Below, piece after piece: positions 32,176 to 39,671 of a DNA stretch of 64,000 nt. Origin of the DNA: Acidobacteriota bacterium (GTDB lineage Bacteria; Acidobacteriota; Terriglobia; Terriglobales; Acidobacteriaceae); the NCBI GenBank assembly GCA_021810625.1, contig JAJZIJ010000009.1:1-64000 (forward strand). The letters run 5' to 3'. Position 1 is the first letter of the stretch, and every line of letters begins with the position of its first letter. A program made the position numbers and the translations under genes. The notes under the pieces are model-generated. The model was given only the letters and a program-made list of their open reading frames with translations, made no database searches and was not told the origin of the DNA.

Positions 32176-33443
32176 TCGTTCGCTCCTTCATCGTTCCCGC
32201 CATCATGCGAGGCATCGCCAGCTTCCCCATCGCCATCGTTTCCTGCCGCCAGCGTCTCCGAGGATGCCGCCAGCAAAGGCGTTTGCATCAGAGGCGCTGC
32301 GCCTGCCTGCCCGTTCTGAGGGCGCGCAGATTGCTGCCGGGCATACCCCCGATGGCGCTCGCGGACGCGCTGTTTTTCCTCCTCGCGCGCCCTCTCCTGC
32401 ATTCGCTGGCGATAGAGGAAGGCCAAAATAGCCGCCACCGCCGCATACAAATCCTGCGGAATCGATTGCCCCGGCTCAACGCTGCGATAGAGCGAACGGG
32501 CCAGCGGAGGATTTTCGATGATGGGAATGCCCGCCCAGCGCGCCGTGTCTTTGATGCGCTCGGCTTGCAGGTTGCGACCTTTGGCCAGCACCTTGGGCGC
32601 CATCATGGTCTCAAAGTCAAAGGAAAGCGCGACCGCATAATGCGTGGGGTTGGTGATGACCACGCTGGCGGCACGCACATCGGCATCCTGCTTGCGACGG
32701 CGCATCTGGCGCTGGATGGAGCGGATGCGATTGCGAATCTGCGGATTGCCCTCCGTCTGCTTGTACTCATCGCGCATGTCGTCGCGGCTCATCTTGAGAC
32801 GCTGCTCCCAGCTTCGCCACTCCACCAGATAATCCAGCGCCGACCAGCTTAGAAAAATCGCGCTGGAGACCAGCAGCGTGTGATACAGCGCGTGCAACAG
32901 CGCAGGAATGCGCGCCAGCGAAAGTACGGGCAGGGCGAGTACATCCCGCTCCACCGACCCCAGCCCAACAAAAAGCACCAACGACGCGGGAATCATGGAT
33001 TTTCCCAGGCGCGCCATTGAACGCATGGAAAACACATTGCTCAGATTCGTCACAGGATTGATGCGATCCGGCTTCATGATCAGAACCTCGGCGTTGAACT
33101 GCACGCCCCCGTTCTGCGCGATGCCAACGGCCAGCGTCGCCGCCAGCGTCATCCCCAACACCAGCGCCACCGGCAGCCAGAGTGGAACCAGGCAGCTCCG
33201 CATCAAATCCGACATCACCGCGCCCTGGCCCAGGCTCAGATCGACATGGGTGCTAAAGAGAAGGGACTGCTCCAACACTCCGCGCCAACCAATGACAAAT
33301 GGCACGGTCACAACGCCAAGCACCCACACGCCAGCCAGCGTTCCCAACGCGCCGGTCAACTCGCGGCTGCGCACGCCATCGCCCTTTTTGCGCGCCTCCT
33401 GCTTGCGGTGCGGTGTTGCTTTCTCTGTCTTCTCGCCTGCCAT
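32172..33443 (-). CDS. flhB: Flagellar export switch protein FlhB
   Basis: 423 aa. N-terminal EKTEKATPHRKQEARKKGD is diagnostic. Four membrane helices follow, then the cytoplasmic domain with the self-cleavage site NPTH at residues 265-268 (VVITNPTHYAVAL), which switches export from hook to filament proteins. The final ~70 residues form a charged, Gln/Arg- then Gly/Asp-rich tail (GNDGDGEAGDASHDGG) longer than usual. It starts 51 nt after fliR and overlaps flhA by 4 nt. Confidence 0.96.
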   Translation of the reverse strand: MAGEKTEKATPHRKQEARKKGDGVRSRELTGALGTLAGVWVLGVVTVPFVIGWRGVLEQSLLFSTHVDLSLGQGAVMSDLMRSCLVPLWLPVALVLGMTLAATLAVGIAQNGGVQFNAEVLIMKPDRINPVTNLSNVFSMRSMARLGKSMIPASLVLFVGLGSVERDVLALPVLSLARIPALLHALYHTLLVSSAIFLSWSALDYLVEWRSWEQRLKMSRDDMRDEYKQTEGNPQIRNRIRSIQRQMRRRKQDADVRAASVVITNPTHYAVALSFDFETMMAPKVLAKGRNLQAERIKDTARWAGIPIIENPPLARSLYRSVEPGQSIPQDLYAAVAAILAFLYRQRMQERAREEEKQRVRERHRGYARQQSARPQNGQAGAAPLMQTPLLAASSETLAAGNDGDGEAGDASHDGGNDEGANE

Positions 33444-33494
33444 ATCGTTTCTCTGTCCACGCCAGCGGGTTTCGTCTTCGCCTGCGCCATTTCC

Positions 33495-34265
33495 TTACCT
33501 GTGTGGCCCGGAGGCCACAACCAACTGCATGGCCGGATTCAGCAAGCCCGTAAAACGCGCCTCAATGTACCGAGGCCAGATGCCGAGCGAAGCAATCAAC
33601 ACCACGTACCCAACCAGGGTTTTTAAGGGCAGGCCGACAAACAAAACCGGCAACTGCGGCGAAAGCCGGCCCATCAGCGCCACCGTAATATCCACCATCA
33701 TCGTGGCCGCCAGAACCGGAGCGGCCAGTTGCACCGCCGCCAGAAAAACACCCCCGACCATGCCAATCAACATCACGCCCGTTCGCCCCGGAATTAGAGC
33801 CTGGCCCGCAGGAACAATCACGAAGGAACGCATCACGGAGGCCAGCAGCGTGCGATCCAACCCGGCGGAGAACAAAACCAAAATCCCGATCAGAGAAAGC
33901 ATCTGGCTGAGCACCGGCGTCTCCACCGAAGAGTTGGGATCAAGTACGTTGACCAGCGAAAAACTCATCTGAAAGCCCAGCAATTGTCCGGCGAAGACAA
34001 TCATTTCGCTCAGCATCTTCAGAGAGAAGCCAAAGATAAAACCCACGCCCAGTTCCCCAGCGATGGGTTCCAGTCCCAGCGTCAGATGCCCCATGCTCTG
34101 CGTGGCCGCCACCGGTGCCAGCAACACCGTCAGCGCCATCACAAAACCAAGCTTGACCTGTGGGGGAATTGCCTGCGAGGAAAAAATGGGGGCAAAGACC
34201 ATCAAGCCGCTGAGTCGAATCATCACCAGCACGGCTGCGATCAAAAACTGGCTCCAGTCCTGCAT
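33495..34265 (-). CDS. fliR: Flagellar export protein FliR
   Basis: 256 aa inner-membrane protein with about six hydrophobic segments. Motifs typical of FliR include RLSGLMVFAPIFSSQAIPPQ at the N-terminus, FGFSLKMLSEMIVFAGQLLG in the middle and LPVLFVGLPLKTLVGYVVL near the C-terminus. It joins FliP5Q4 to form the export gate. It is 99 nt downstream of fliQ. Confidence 0.95.
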   Translation of the reverse strand: MQDWSQFLIAAVLVMIRLSGLMVFAPIFSSQAIPPQVKLGFVMALTVLLAPVAATQSMGHLTLGLEPIAGELGVGFIFGFSLKMLSEMIVFAGQLLGFQMSFSLVNVLDPNSSVETPVLSQMLSLIGILVLFSAGLDRTLLASVMRSFVIVPAGQALIPGRTGVMLIGMVGGVFLAAVQLAAPVLAATMMVDITVALMGRLSPQLPVLFVGLPLKTLVGYVVLIASLGIWPRYIEARFTGLLNPAMQLVVASGPHR

Positions 34266-34364
34266 GAATACTTCCTATCTGTATCGCGCCAGAATTGACT
34301 GGCCCTTTCTGTGGGCTTGCGTGTCAAACAGATTCGAGGTTTTCTTCTTTCTGCCAATTTTTCT

Positions 34365-34634
34365 TTACCCCAGATAGCGATGCATATTCGTCCAAAGCTG
34401 AATGGTGTACTCGACCAGTTGGCGCAGCATCCACGGCATGCCCACCACAGAACCCAGGGCGATCACAGCCAGGCGCGGCACCGTCGTAATGCTCTGCTCC
34501 TGAATCGAAGTCAAGGTCTGCACCAGGCTGAGCAGCACGCTGACCAGCGCCGATGCCAGCAGGAGCGGCGCGCACAACAGGAATGCTTCCAGCAGCAGAT
34601 GCCGCGCCAATTCCGTTACTTGATCCGGCCCCAT
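34365..34634 (-). CDS. fliQ: Flagellar export protein FliQ
   Basis: 89 aa, the normal size, with two membrane helices (LLLEAFLLCAPLLLASALVS, then LAVIALGSVVGMPWMLRQL) linked by the family loop QTLTSIQEQSITTVPR. A subunit of the FliPQR gate. It starts 13 nt after the fliP stop. Confidence 0.95.
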   Translation of the reverse strand: MGPDQVTELARHLLLEAFLLCAPLLLASALVSVLLSLVQTLTSIQEQSITTVPRLAVIALGSVVGMPWMLRQLVEYTIQLWTNMHRYLG

Positions 34635-34647
34635 CGTCCCTCCCTTT

Positions 34648-35349
34648 CTAAAAACTCTTCAACAACGTTCCCGCCAGCAGATTCCATCCATCCACCATTA
34701 CGAACAGCAAAATCTTGAGCGGCGTGGAGATGATGACCGGCGGCAATTGCAACATGCCAATCGAAGTCGTAATGGATGCAATCACCAGATCGACCAGAAG
34801 AAACGGCAGAAAAAGTACCGCGCCAATTTGAAATCCAGCCTTCAGCTCCGACAGCATGTACGCCGGAACCACCACGCGCATGGGCAGGTCTTCCGGCTTG
34901 GCCGGACGCTCCGGCAGCGTGGCCGAGGCAAAGAGCGCCAAGTCCTTTTCCCGCGCATAATGCAGCATGAAATGCTTGGGCGGCTCAACGCCGCGATTGA
35001 TGGCCTCCATGCCGCCAATCTGCCCCATGCGAAAGGGTTCCACCGCGTCGTGATCCACCTGCATCAGCACTGGCTGCATCAAAAACCAGGTCATCATCAG
35101 GCCAAGCGCCATCAACACCTGATTGCTCGGCGCGGTCTGCGTGCCCAGCGCCTGACGCAGAAAGTGAAAGACCACCAGCAACCGCACCATCGGCGTCATG
35201 GCCAGCAGCAGCGCGGGCAACAGCGTCAGAAAGGTCAGCAGGAAGACAATCGTCCAGGGAACGGTTCCGTTGCCGGCAATCTCCAGGCCATTGGCGTTGG
35301 GCAACAACGCGGGCTTCGGAGCCGCGAGAATCAAGGCAAGTACAGTCAT
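34648..35349 (-). CDS. fliP: Flagellar export protein FliP
   Basis: 233 aa from ATG 35349, which overlaps the fliO stop (ATGA). Four membrane segments and FliP signatures: LLAMTPMVRLLVVFHFLRQALG, QTAPSNQVLMALGLMMTWFLM, VVPAYMLSELKAGFQIG, and the C-terminal PPVIISTPLKILLFVMVDGW. FliP is the core of the export gate pore. The N-terminal signal segment is short. Confidence 0.96.
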   Translation of the reverse strand: MTVLALILAAPKPALLPNANGLEIAGNGTVPWTIVFLLTFLTLLPALLLAMTPMVRLLVVFHFLRQALGTQTAPSNQVLMALGLMMTWFLMQPVLMQVDHDAVEPFRMGQIGGMEAINRGVEPPKHFMLHYAREKDLALFASATLPERPAKPEDLPMRVVVPAYMLSELKAGFQIGAVLFLPFLLVDLVIASITTSIGMLQLPPVIISTPLKILLFVMVDGWNLLAGTLLKSF

Positions 35350-35858
35350 GCGCACTCCTCAACGGCTCGCGTGGCCTCTGTGGTGGGCGCGTCTTCTGCA
35401 ACCAGATTTTCTGGAAGAAGATTTTTTTTACCCGCTTCAGCGCCAACCGCGACAATCGCCGTCACACTGTCGGCCCCGCCTCCCACCAGATAGCGCTGCC
35501 CTTCCACCTCCACCAGAGTGATCGTCTTCCGTCCACCCAGAGCCAGATGGCCGACCAGTCGCATGGCGGGTCGCGTGGCCGCAGGAACACCTCCCGCGCA
35601 GCGCGCAACCAGCCAGCGCCAGCCGCGCTGGCCCAGCGCCAGCACGGGCGATTGCGCCAGCACGGAAAAACTGCCTCTGGCTGATTTCGCCTTATTTTTT
35701 TTCGCTGCTTTTTTCGCTCTTTTTCTTACTTCCAGAGCGCTTCTTCCCTCCAGGGGAACAGGCCCCTCGCCTGCGGAGGAGATCAGGACTTCCTTCGACA
35801 GCAGATTCTCGATGTATGTATTCCACGTCCATGTCGCTGGCATTGCAGTCGCTGGCAT
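35346..35858 (-). CDS. fliO: FliO-like protein lacking an obvious membrane helix
   Basis: 170 aa. The C-terminal part has the FliO pattern (LVGHLALGGRKTITLVEVEGQRYLVG split across residues ~100-126, then a hydrophobic SVTAIVAVG strand). Position directly before fliP and the ATGA overlap support fliO. Canonical FliO has one N-terminal membrane helix needed to scaffold FliP; here the N-terminus (MPATAMPATWTWNTYIENLL) is not clearly hydrophobic enough and a KKAAKKNKAK basic stretch follows near residue 50. The start codon lies in a 15-bp tandem duplication, so the original N-terminus may have been lost or altered. Confidence 0.6.
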   Translation of the reverse strand: MPATAMPATWTWNTYIENLLSKEVLISSAGEGPVPLEGRSALEVRKRAKKAAKKNKAKSARGSFSVLAQSPVLALGQRGWRWLVARCAGGVPAATRPAMRLVGHLALGGRKTITLVEVEGQRYLVGGGADSVTAIVAVGAEAGKKNLLPENLVAEDAPTTEATRAVEECA

Positions 35859-35861
35859 TGC
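35833..35861 (-). repeat. 15-bp tandem repeat over the fliO start
   Basis: GTCGCTGGCATTGC occurs twice with a 15-bp period (35833-35846, 35848-35861) and encodes the repeated MPAT at the fliO N-terminus. Confidence 0.9.
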
Positions 35862-35910
35862 TCGGCTTCCTCTCTTACGTCCCCGGAAAAAACAAAACCT
35901 CGTTGCCTGA

Positions 35911-36294
35911 CTACAGCAATCGCGTCAGGCGTACCGCCATCTCCTGCTCGACGGTCTCCACGTCCACCCAGGCCAGTTGCACCGCGCCTGCGGAGAGCGG
36001 CAGATCATCTCCATTCGGCCACTCCGTCACCACCACCGATCCAATTTCGAGCATCAGGAGATCGCGCACGCGAAAGGATGGAATTGGCAGGCCGATGGAC
36101 AACGAGATTGGCAACCAATCGACCACTGGCCATCCGGCATGAGAACTTTCGGCCACCTCTGCGGCAAAATCTCCCGCGTCCTCCTGTGCCTCCGGCGCGC
36201 TGTTTGCGCCCGACGCATGATCGGTGCCCTGCCCTGGCCGCAGCGCGATCTCCGTCTCGGCTCCTGTCGGCTTCTTTGCGCTGCTGACTTCCAT
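35911..36294 (-). CDS. Second FliN-like SpoA-domain protein
   Basis: 127 aa from ATG 36294 (the frame is open to 36360). After a ~50-residue disordered N-terminus comes one SpoA domain: PVVDWLPISLSIGLPIPSFR, VRDLLMLEIGSVVVTEWP, LPLSAGAVQLAWVDVETVEQ and MAVRLTRLL. SpoA domains build the lower C ring (FliM/FliN). It occupies the fliL-fliN-fliO slot where classic fliN lies, yet a longer FliN-like gene exists at 26460-27560. Roles may be divided between ring and export (FliH docking), or one may have taken over a FliY-like function. Confidence 0.78.
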   Translation of the reverse strand: MEVSSAKKPTGAETEIALRPGQGTDHASGANSAPEAQEDAGDFAAEVAESSHAGWPVVDWLPISLSIGLPIPSFRVRDLLMLEIGSVVVTEWPNGDDLPLSAGAVQLAWVDVETVEQEMAVRLTRLL

Positions 36295-36363
36295 TGCCTG
36301 CCTCTTTCGCCCGCTTCTCGCGCCAGCCCCGTTCAACTTTCGGTCGCGTCTCTCCCTCAAAAT

Positions 36364-36382
36364 TTCAGCCCTCAGGGCTGAA
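36364..36382 (-). other. Stem-loop at the fliL stop codon
   Basis: TTCAGCCC-TCA-GGGCTGAA: a perfect 8-bp stem with a 3-nt loop that is the fliL TGA stop on the coding strand. It is followed downstream by AATTTTG, not a real T-run, so it may slow or stabilise the message rather than terminate it. Confidence 0.55.
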
Positions 36383-37010
36383 CGAGGAATTCCGTAAAGT
36401 AAATGTCCGTCACCTGCAAGCGTGGATCGCGTGCCAGCATCGCCTGACGCAGCAACTGCTTCAAGTGATCTTTGCCGCCCACAGCCAGCAAATCGGCAGA
36501 CTGCTGCTGGCTGAGCACATCAATGATGGTGTCGCGGGCCACATCGCGCAGATCATCGCCACCGCCTGCGCCCGCTTTCTTGTCCCCGGATCCCTTGGCA
36601 TCGGCCTTCTTGTCCTCGGCGGGCGCAATCAGGCGCAACGTCAGCCCGACCCGCGCATAGCTGTGTCCGCCAGCATCAGCCAGATTGACGACAAATGGCT
36701 CCAGCGGCATCTCCACTGTGGTTGGGGTTGCCGCCGATAGGCTCGCCTTTTCCGGCGCGACCTTGGTCGAAGCCGTGGCCGCCGTTTTGTCGTGGACGCG
36801 GCCATGCCGCTTCCACATCCAGCCGCCTGCCGCAAGGCCAACCAGCAATAGCAACGCGACGCCGCCAATCAGCAGCCAGCGCAGCATTCCGCCGGATTTG
36901 CCACCGGAGATTTTCGTCGGGGTGGAGGATGCCGCTTCGGTTCCCGCAGAAGTACCGCTTGCCTTTGCGCCTGGAGTCTTGAGAATGGTGGGTTTGGGTG
37001 TCGTCGCCAT
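36372..37010 (-). CDS. fliL: Flagellar basal body-associated protein FliL
   Basis: 212 aa from ATG 37010. One membrane helix (LLIGGVALLLLVGLAAGGWMW, about residues 46-66) follows a Thr/Ser/Lys-rich cytoplasmic stretch. The periplasmic domain has EMPLEPFVVNLADAGGHSYARV, the typical RDTIIDVLSQQQSADLL, and the closing VTDIYFTEFLVQ. A Lys/Asp/Gly-rich insertion (DKKADAKGSGDKKAGAGG) sits inside the domain. FliL supports stator units. It is 207 nt downstream of flgE. Confidence 0.92.
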   Translation of the reverse strand: MATTPKPTILKTPGAKASGTSAGTEAASSTPTKISGGKSGGMLRWLLIGGVALLLLVGLAAGGWMWKRHGRVHDKTAATASTKVAPEKASLSAATPTTVEMPLEPFVVNLADAGGHSYARVGLTLRLIAPAEDKKADAKGSGDKKAGAGGGDDLRDVARDTIIDVLSQQQSADLLAVGGKDHLKQLLRQAMLARDPRLQVTDIYFTEFLVQP

Positions 37011-37192
37011 AGTGACGAGCAAGAGTGCAGCAGACGTGCCGAATGGGGATGGAAAAGATTAGAAAATTCTTGAAAATCCCGACAGCCTCGCTGCCTGCCG
37101 CTATTTTCGGAGCGCACCGAAGAAAACAGCGTTCCGAGAGCGCAGCACGAAGCGGTCGATGGACGGCTCCGTGCTACTCTCTCCTTTTCCTG

Positions 37193-37225
37193 CGCGAGTT
37201 ACTGCAATCTACGCGAGTTACTGCA
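37193..37225 (-). repeat. 14-bp direct repeat over the flgE stop
   Basis: CGCGAGTTACTGCA occurs at 37193-37206 and 37212-37225 (19-bp period). The inner copy contains the flgE TAA stop, so the outer copy duplicates the stop region. Confidence 0.9.
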
Positions 37226-38741
37226 CCATACTGATGGTGGCCTGCTCAATCGTGTCAAAAGTGGTGATCGACTTGGCATTGGCCTGATATGCGCTCTGCG
37301 CCACAATCAGGTTGGAGAACTCATTCGAGATGTTCACGTTTGATTGCTCCAGCGCGCCCCCTTGAATCGTGCCGCGTCCGCCCGATCCCGCCACGCCCAC
37401 CGTCGCCTGACCGGAGGCCAGCGTGGTGGCATAGTTAGTGCCCCCCAGTTGCTGCAAGCCCTGCTCGTTGTTTACCGAGGCCACCGCCAACTGGCCAACC
37501 GATTGGGTCTGCCCGTTGGAGAACTGCACGGAGACTGTGCCATCCGAGCCAATGTTGAAGCTCTGATAGGTTCCGCTGGCGTACCCATTCTGCGAGGTGC
37601 TGGCCACCGCCGAGGGCGAGGCCACCTGGGTAATGAGTGGGTTGCCGGAGGAGTTGTACATATTCCAGGAAAAATTCATATTCTGAGCGCCATCGGTCAT
37701 GCCCGCGAAGCTGATGCCGCTCAGATTAGCTGCCGGGGAGGTAAGCTGGCCACTACTGTTGAAGGTCAGCGTTCCGGTGGTGTTGGCCGTGGCTCCCGTG
37801 TAATCGCTGGCGGGCAGGGCAATGCTGTAGTTCCAGGTATTGGGCGTTACCTGATTCAAAAGAGGCACCGTCGCGGACAAGGTGTTTGAAGCCGTACCCG
37901 TCACCGTCAGGGTGGTTCCTCCAGCGCTGACCGATGCCGTGATGCCGGGAACGTTGGCGCTGTTGATGGATGCCGCCATCTGCGTCAGCGTCTCTCCGGC
38001 TGCGGGAATGGCGACGTTGGTCGGTGTCGTGGTTCCCAGCGTGATGGAGTTGGTCGGCGAGATCATCAGATCCGAGGCCGCTCCCGCCGTGTAGGTGTAG
38101 GTATCCGCAGCCCCGGAGTATGTTCCAATGGCGGGCGTCGTTGCCTGCGTGAAATCCACGGTCGCCACATGGCTGTTGCCCAGCGAATCGTAGAGCGTGA
38201 CCTGGGCTGGAACCACCGTGCCCGGAATGGTGCTGGAGTTCAGATTCATGTTCAGAGAGAAATTGCTGCTGGGGTTTGGACTCTCTGTCGCGCCCACGGG
38301 AATCTGAATGGGAGCCAGTGGCGCATTGGTGTTGACCACTCCATTGGTCGCCGGATAGCCCATGACGGACATACCATTACTTGTAATCAGATTGCCGCTT
38401 TGGCTCGTTTGAAAATTTCCCGCGCGCGTGTACTCATTGACCCCACCGTTATTGACCACAAAAAAGCCATTGCCCGTCAGCGCCACATCGCTGGCCACGC
38501 CCGTGGAACTGATGCTGCCCTGGGTATAGTTGGTGCTGTTGGCCGAGACGGCGACGCCCTGGCCGGAGAGCACCGGATCGCCCGATCCAGAGGAGCCAAC
38601 CTGCTGATAGAACAAATCCTGAAAGGATGTCTGCTGCGACTTGAACGCGGTGGTGTTCATGTTCGACAGGTTGTTTGCGATGGTATTGAGCGAGGTTGCG
38701 TCCGCCTCCAGCCCCGTCAGTGGAATAGAAAATGATGCCAT
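37218..38741 (-). CDS. flgE: Flagellar hook protein FlgE
   Basis: 507 aa. ATG 38741 has an ideal AAGGAGGA site. The N-terminal rod-family motif is IANNLSNMNTTAFKSQQTSF, with DVALTGNGFFVV and YTRAGNFQTS next. The variable middle is Thr/Ser/Gly/Ala-rich. The C-terminal D0 segment is ALEQSNVNISNEFSNLIVAQ and QANAKSITTFD. It polymerises into the hook. Confidence 0.95.
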   Translation of the reverse strand: MASFSIPLTGLEADATSLNTIANNLSNMNTTAFKSQQTSFQDLFYQQVGSSGSGDPVLSGQGVAVSANSTNYTQGSISSTGVASDVALTGNGFFVVNNGGVNEYTRAGNFQTSQSGNLITSNGMSVMGYPATNGVVNTNAPLAPIQIPVGATESPNPSSNFSLNMNLNSSTIPGTVVPAQVTLYDSLGNSHVATVDFTQATTPAIGTYSGAADTYTYTAGAASDLMISPTNSITLGTTTPTNVAIPAAGETLTQMAASINSANVPGITASVSAGGTTLTVTGTASNTLSATVPLLNQVTPNTWNYSIALPASDYTGATANTTGTLTFNSSGQLTSPAANLSGISFAGMTDGAQNMNFSWNMYNSSGNPLITQVASPSAVASTSQNGYASGTYQSFNIGSDGTVSVQFSNGQTQSVGQLAVASVNNEQGLQQLGGTNYATTLASGQATVGVAGSGGRGTIQGGALEQSNVNISNEFSNLIVAQSAYQANAKSITTFDTIEQATISMVQ

Positions 38742-38815
38742 AAATCCTCCTTGATCAAAATCCGAACTGAATGTTTCCGTTGGCTCTTTCCTGTGCCAGA
38801 CGGCTGCGGTCGAAC

Positions 38816-38849
38816 ATCGGTTCGACCAGAAAATCGGTTCGACCGGAAA
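38816..38849 (-). repeat. 17-bp tandem repeat between flgE and flgD
   Basis: ATCGGTTCGACCAGAAA followed directly by a copy with one change (38816-38832, 38833-38849), close to the flgD stop. Confidence 0.9.
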
Positions 38850-38866
38850 GTATCATCGGTCGTCCG

Positions 38867-39544
38867 CTAACGAAGGCTGCCTCCTGAGATGCCCGATGGC
38901 AGCGCCGGGATATTTGCAGGCGTGCTGAGTCCGCTCATCGTCGCGCCGGGAATCGACATCTCAATGGCGCGCAGCACCTCCGGCTGCACGGCCACATGTG
39001 AAGGCGGCAATTGCGTCGGGGAGGCCTGCGATGCCATCGGCACCGACCGGCCCATCGCCTGCGCCACCGCCTGTACGGCGGAGCCAGTCATGGAGCCATG
39101 ACTGCCTATCGGCAGCAGCGCAGACGTAGTCGCTGTCGCCAACGGCATCGTGGACTTGGTGATCGCCGCCGTCGGTGTCGTTCCGCTTCCCGAAGTGCCG
39201 CTCGAAGTGCCGCCCGAAGTTCCGCTTGGAGTTCCGCTTGGAGTCAGATCCTGGTTGATCTGCACCAGTTGCTCCAAACTATTGACCCCAACCAACTGCG
39301 TGATGTACGACATGGGATCGGTCTGATTGGTCGGATCCTGATTTTGAATCTCCGTCACCAACAGCGACAGAAAATCATTGGCCGTGATACCCGCGCTACT
39401 AGAGGCGCTGGGCGTAGCCGGCACACTCCCGCTGGCAGCGCTGGTGGAAGAACTCTGCGTGGCCGCAGCCCTGGGTTGCAACACCGCTGCGGAAGATCCG
39501 CCTCGGTGCTGCGTCGGCATAGGTGACAACATGGGTGCTAGCAT
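38867..39544 (-). CDS. flgD: Hook-capping protein FlgD
   Basis: 225 aa. The conserved N-terminal cap motif is ITANDFLSLLVTEIQNQDPT then QTDPMSYITQLVGVNSLEQL (about residues 52-92). A Gly/Ser/Thr repeat (PSGTPSGTSGGTSSGTSGSG) follows, then a poorly conserved remainder. The immunoglobulin- and tudor-like domains of enterobacterial FlgD are not recognisable. FlgD caps the growing hook. It lies between fliK and flgE. Confidence 0.88.
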   Translation of the reverse strand: MLAPMLSPMPTQHRGGSSAAVLQPRAAATQSSSTSAASGSVPATPSASSSAGITANDFLSLLVTEIQNQDPTNQTDPMSYITQLVGVNSLEQLVQINQDLTPSGTPSGTSGGTSSGTSGSGTTPTAAITKSTMPLATATTSALLPIGSHGSMTGSAVQAVAQAMGRSVPMASQASPTQLPPSHVAVQPEVLRAIEMSIPGATMSGLSTPANIPALPSGISGGSLR

Positions 39545-39671
39545 TTTCTTCGATCCTCTCCGGGAACCCCTCTGGTTCCCCTACCGCAATCCAAACTCCA
39601 CAATTCCTGTTTCCCGTTCAAAAATCTTTAGCTTCTCTCAAAACTCCGCTGCCTGCGCCAACCAGCGCGCA

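Noticed and set aside
38790-38810. TGGCAC near the flgE-flgD gap as a -24 element
   Set aside because: The following GC is one base off the required spacing and no TTGC is present.
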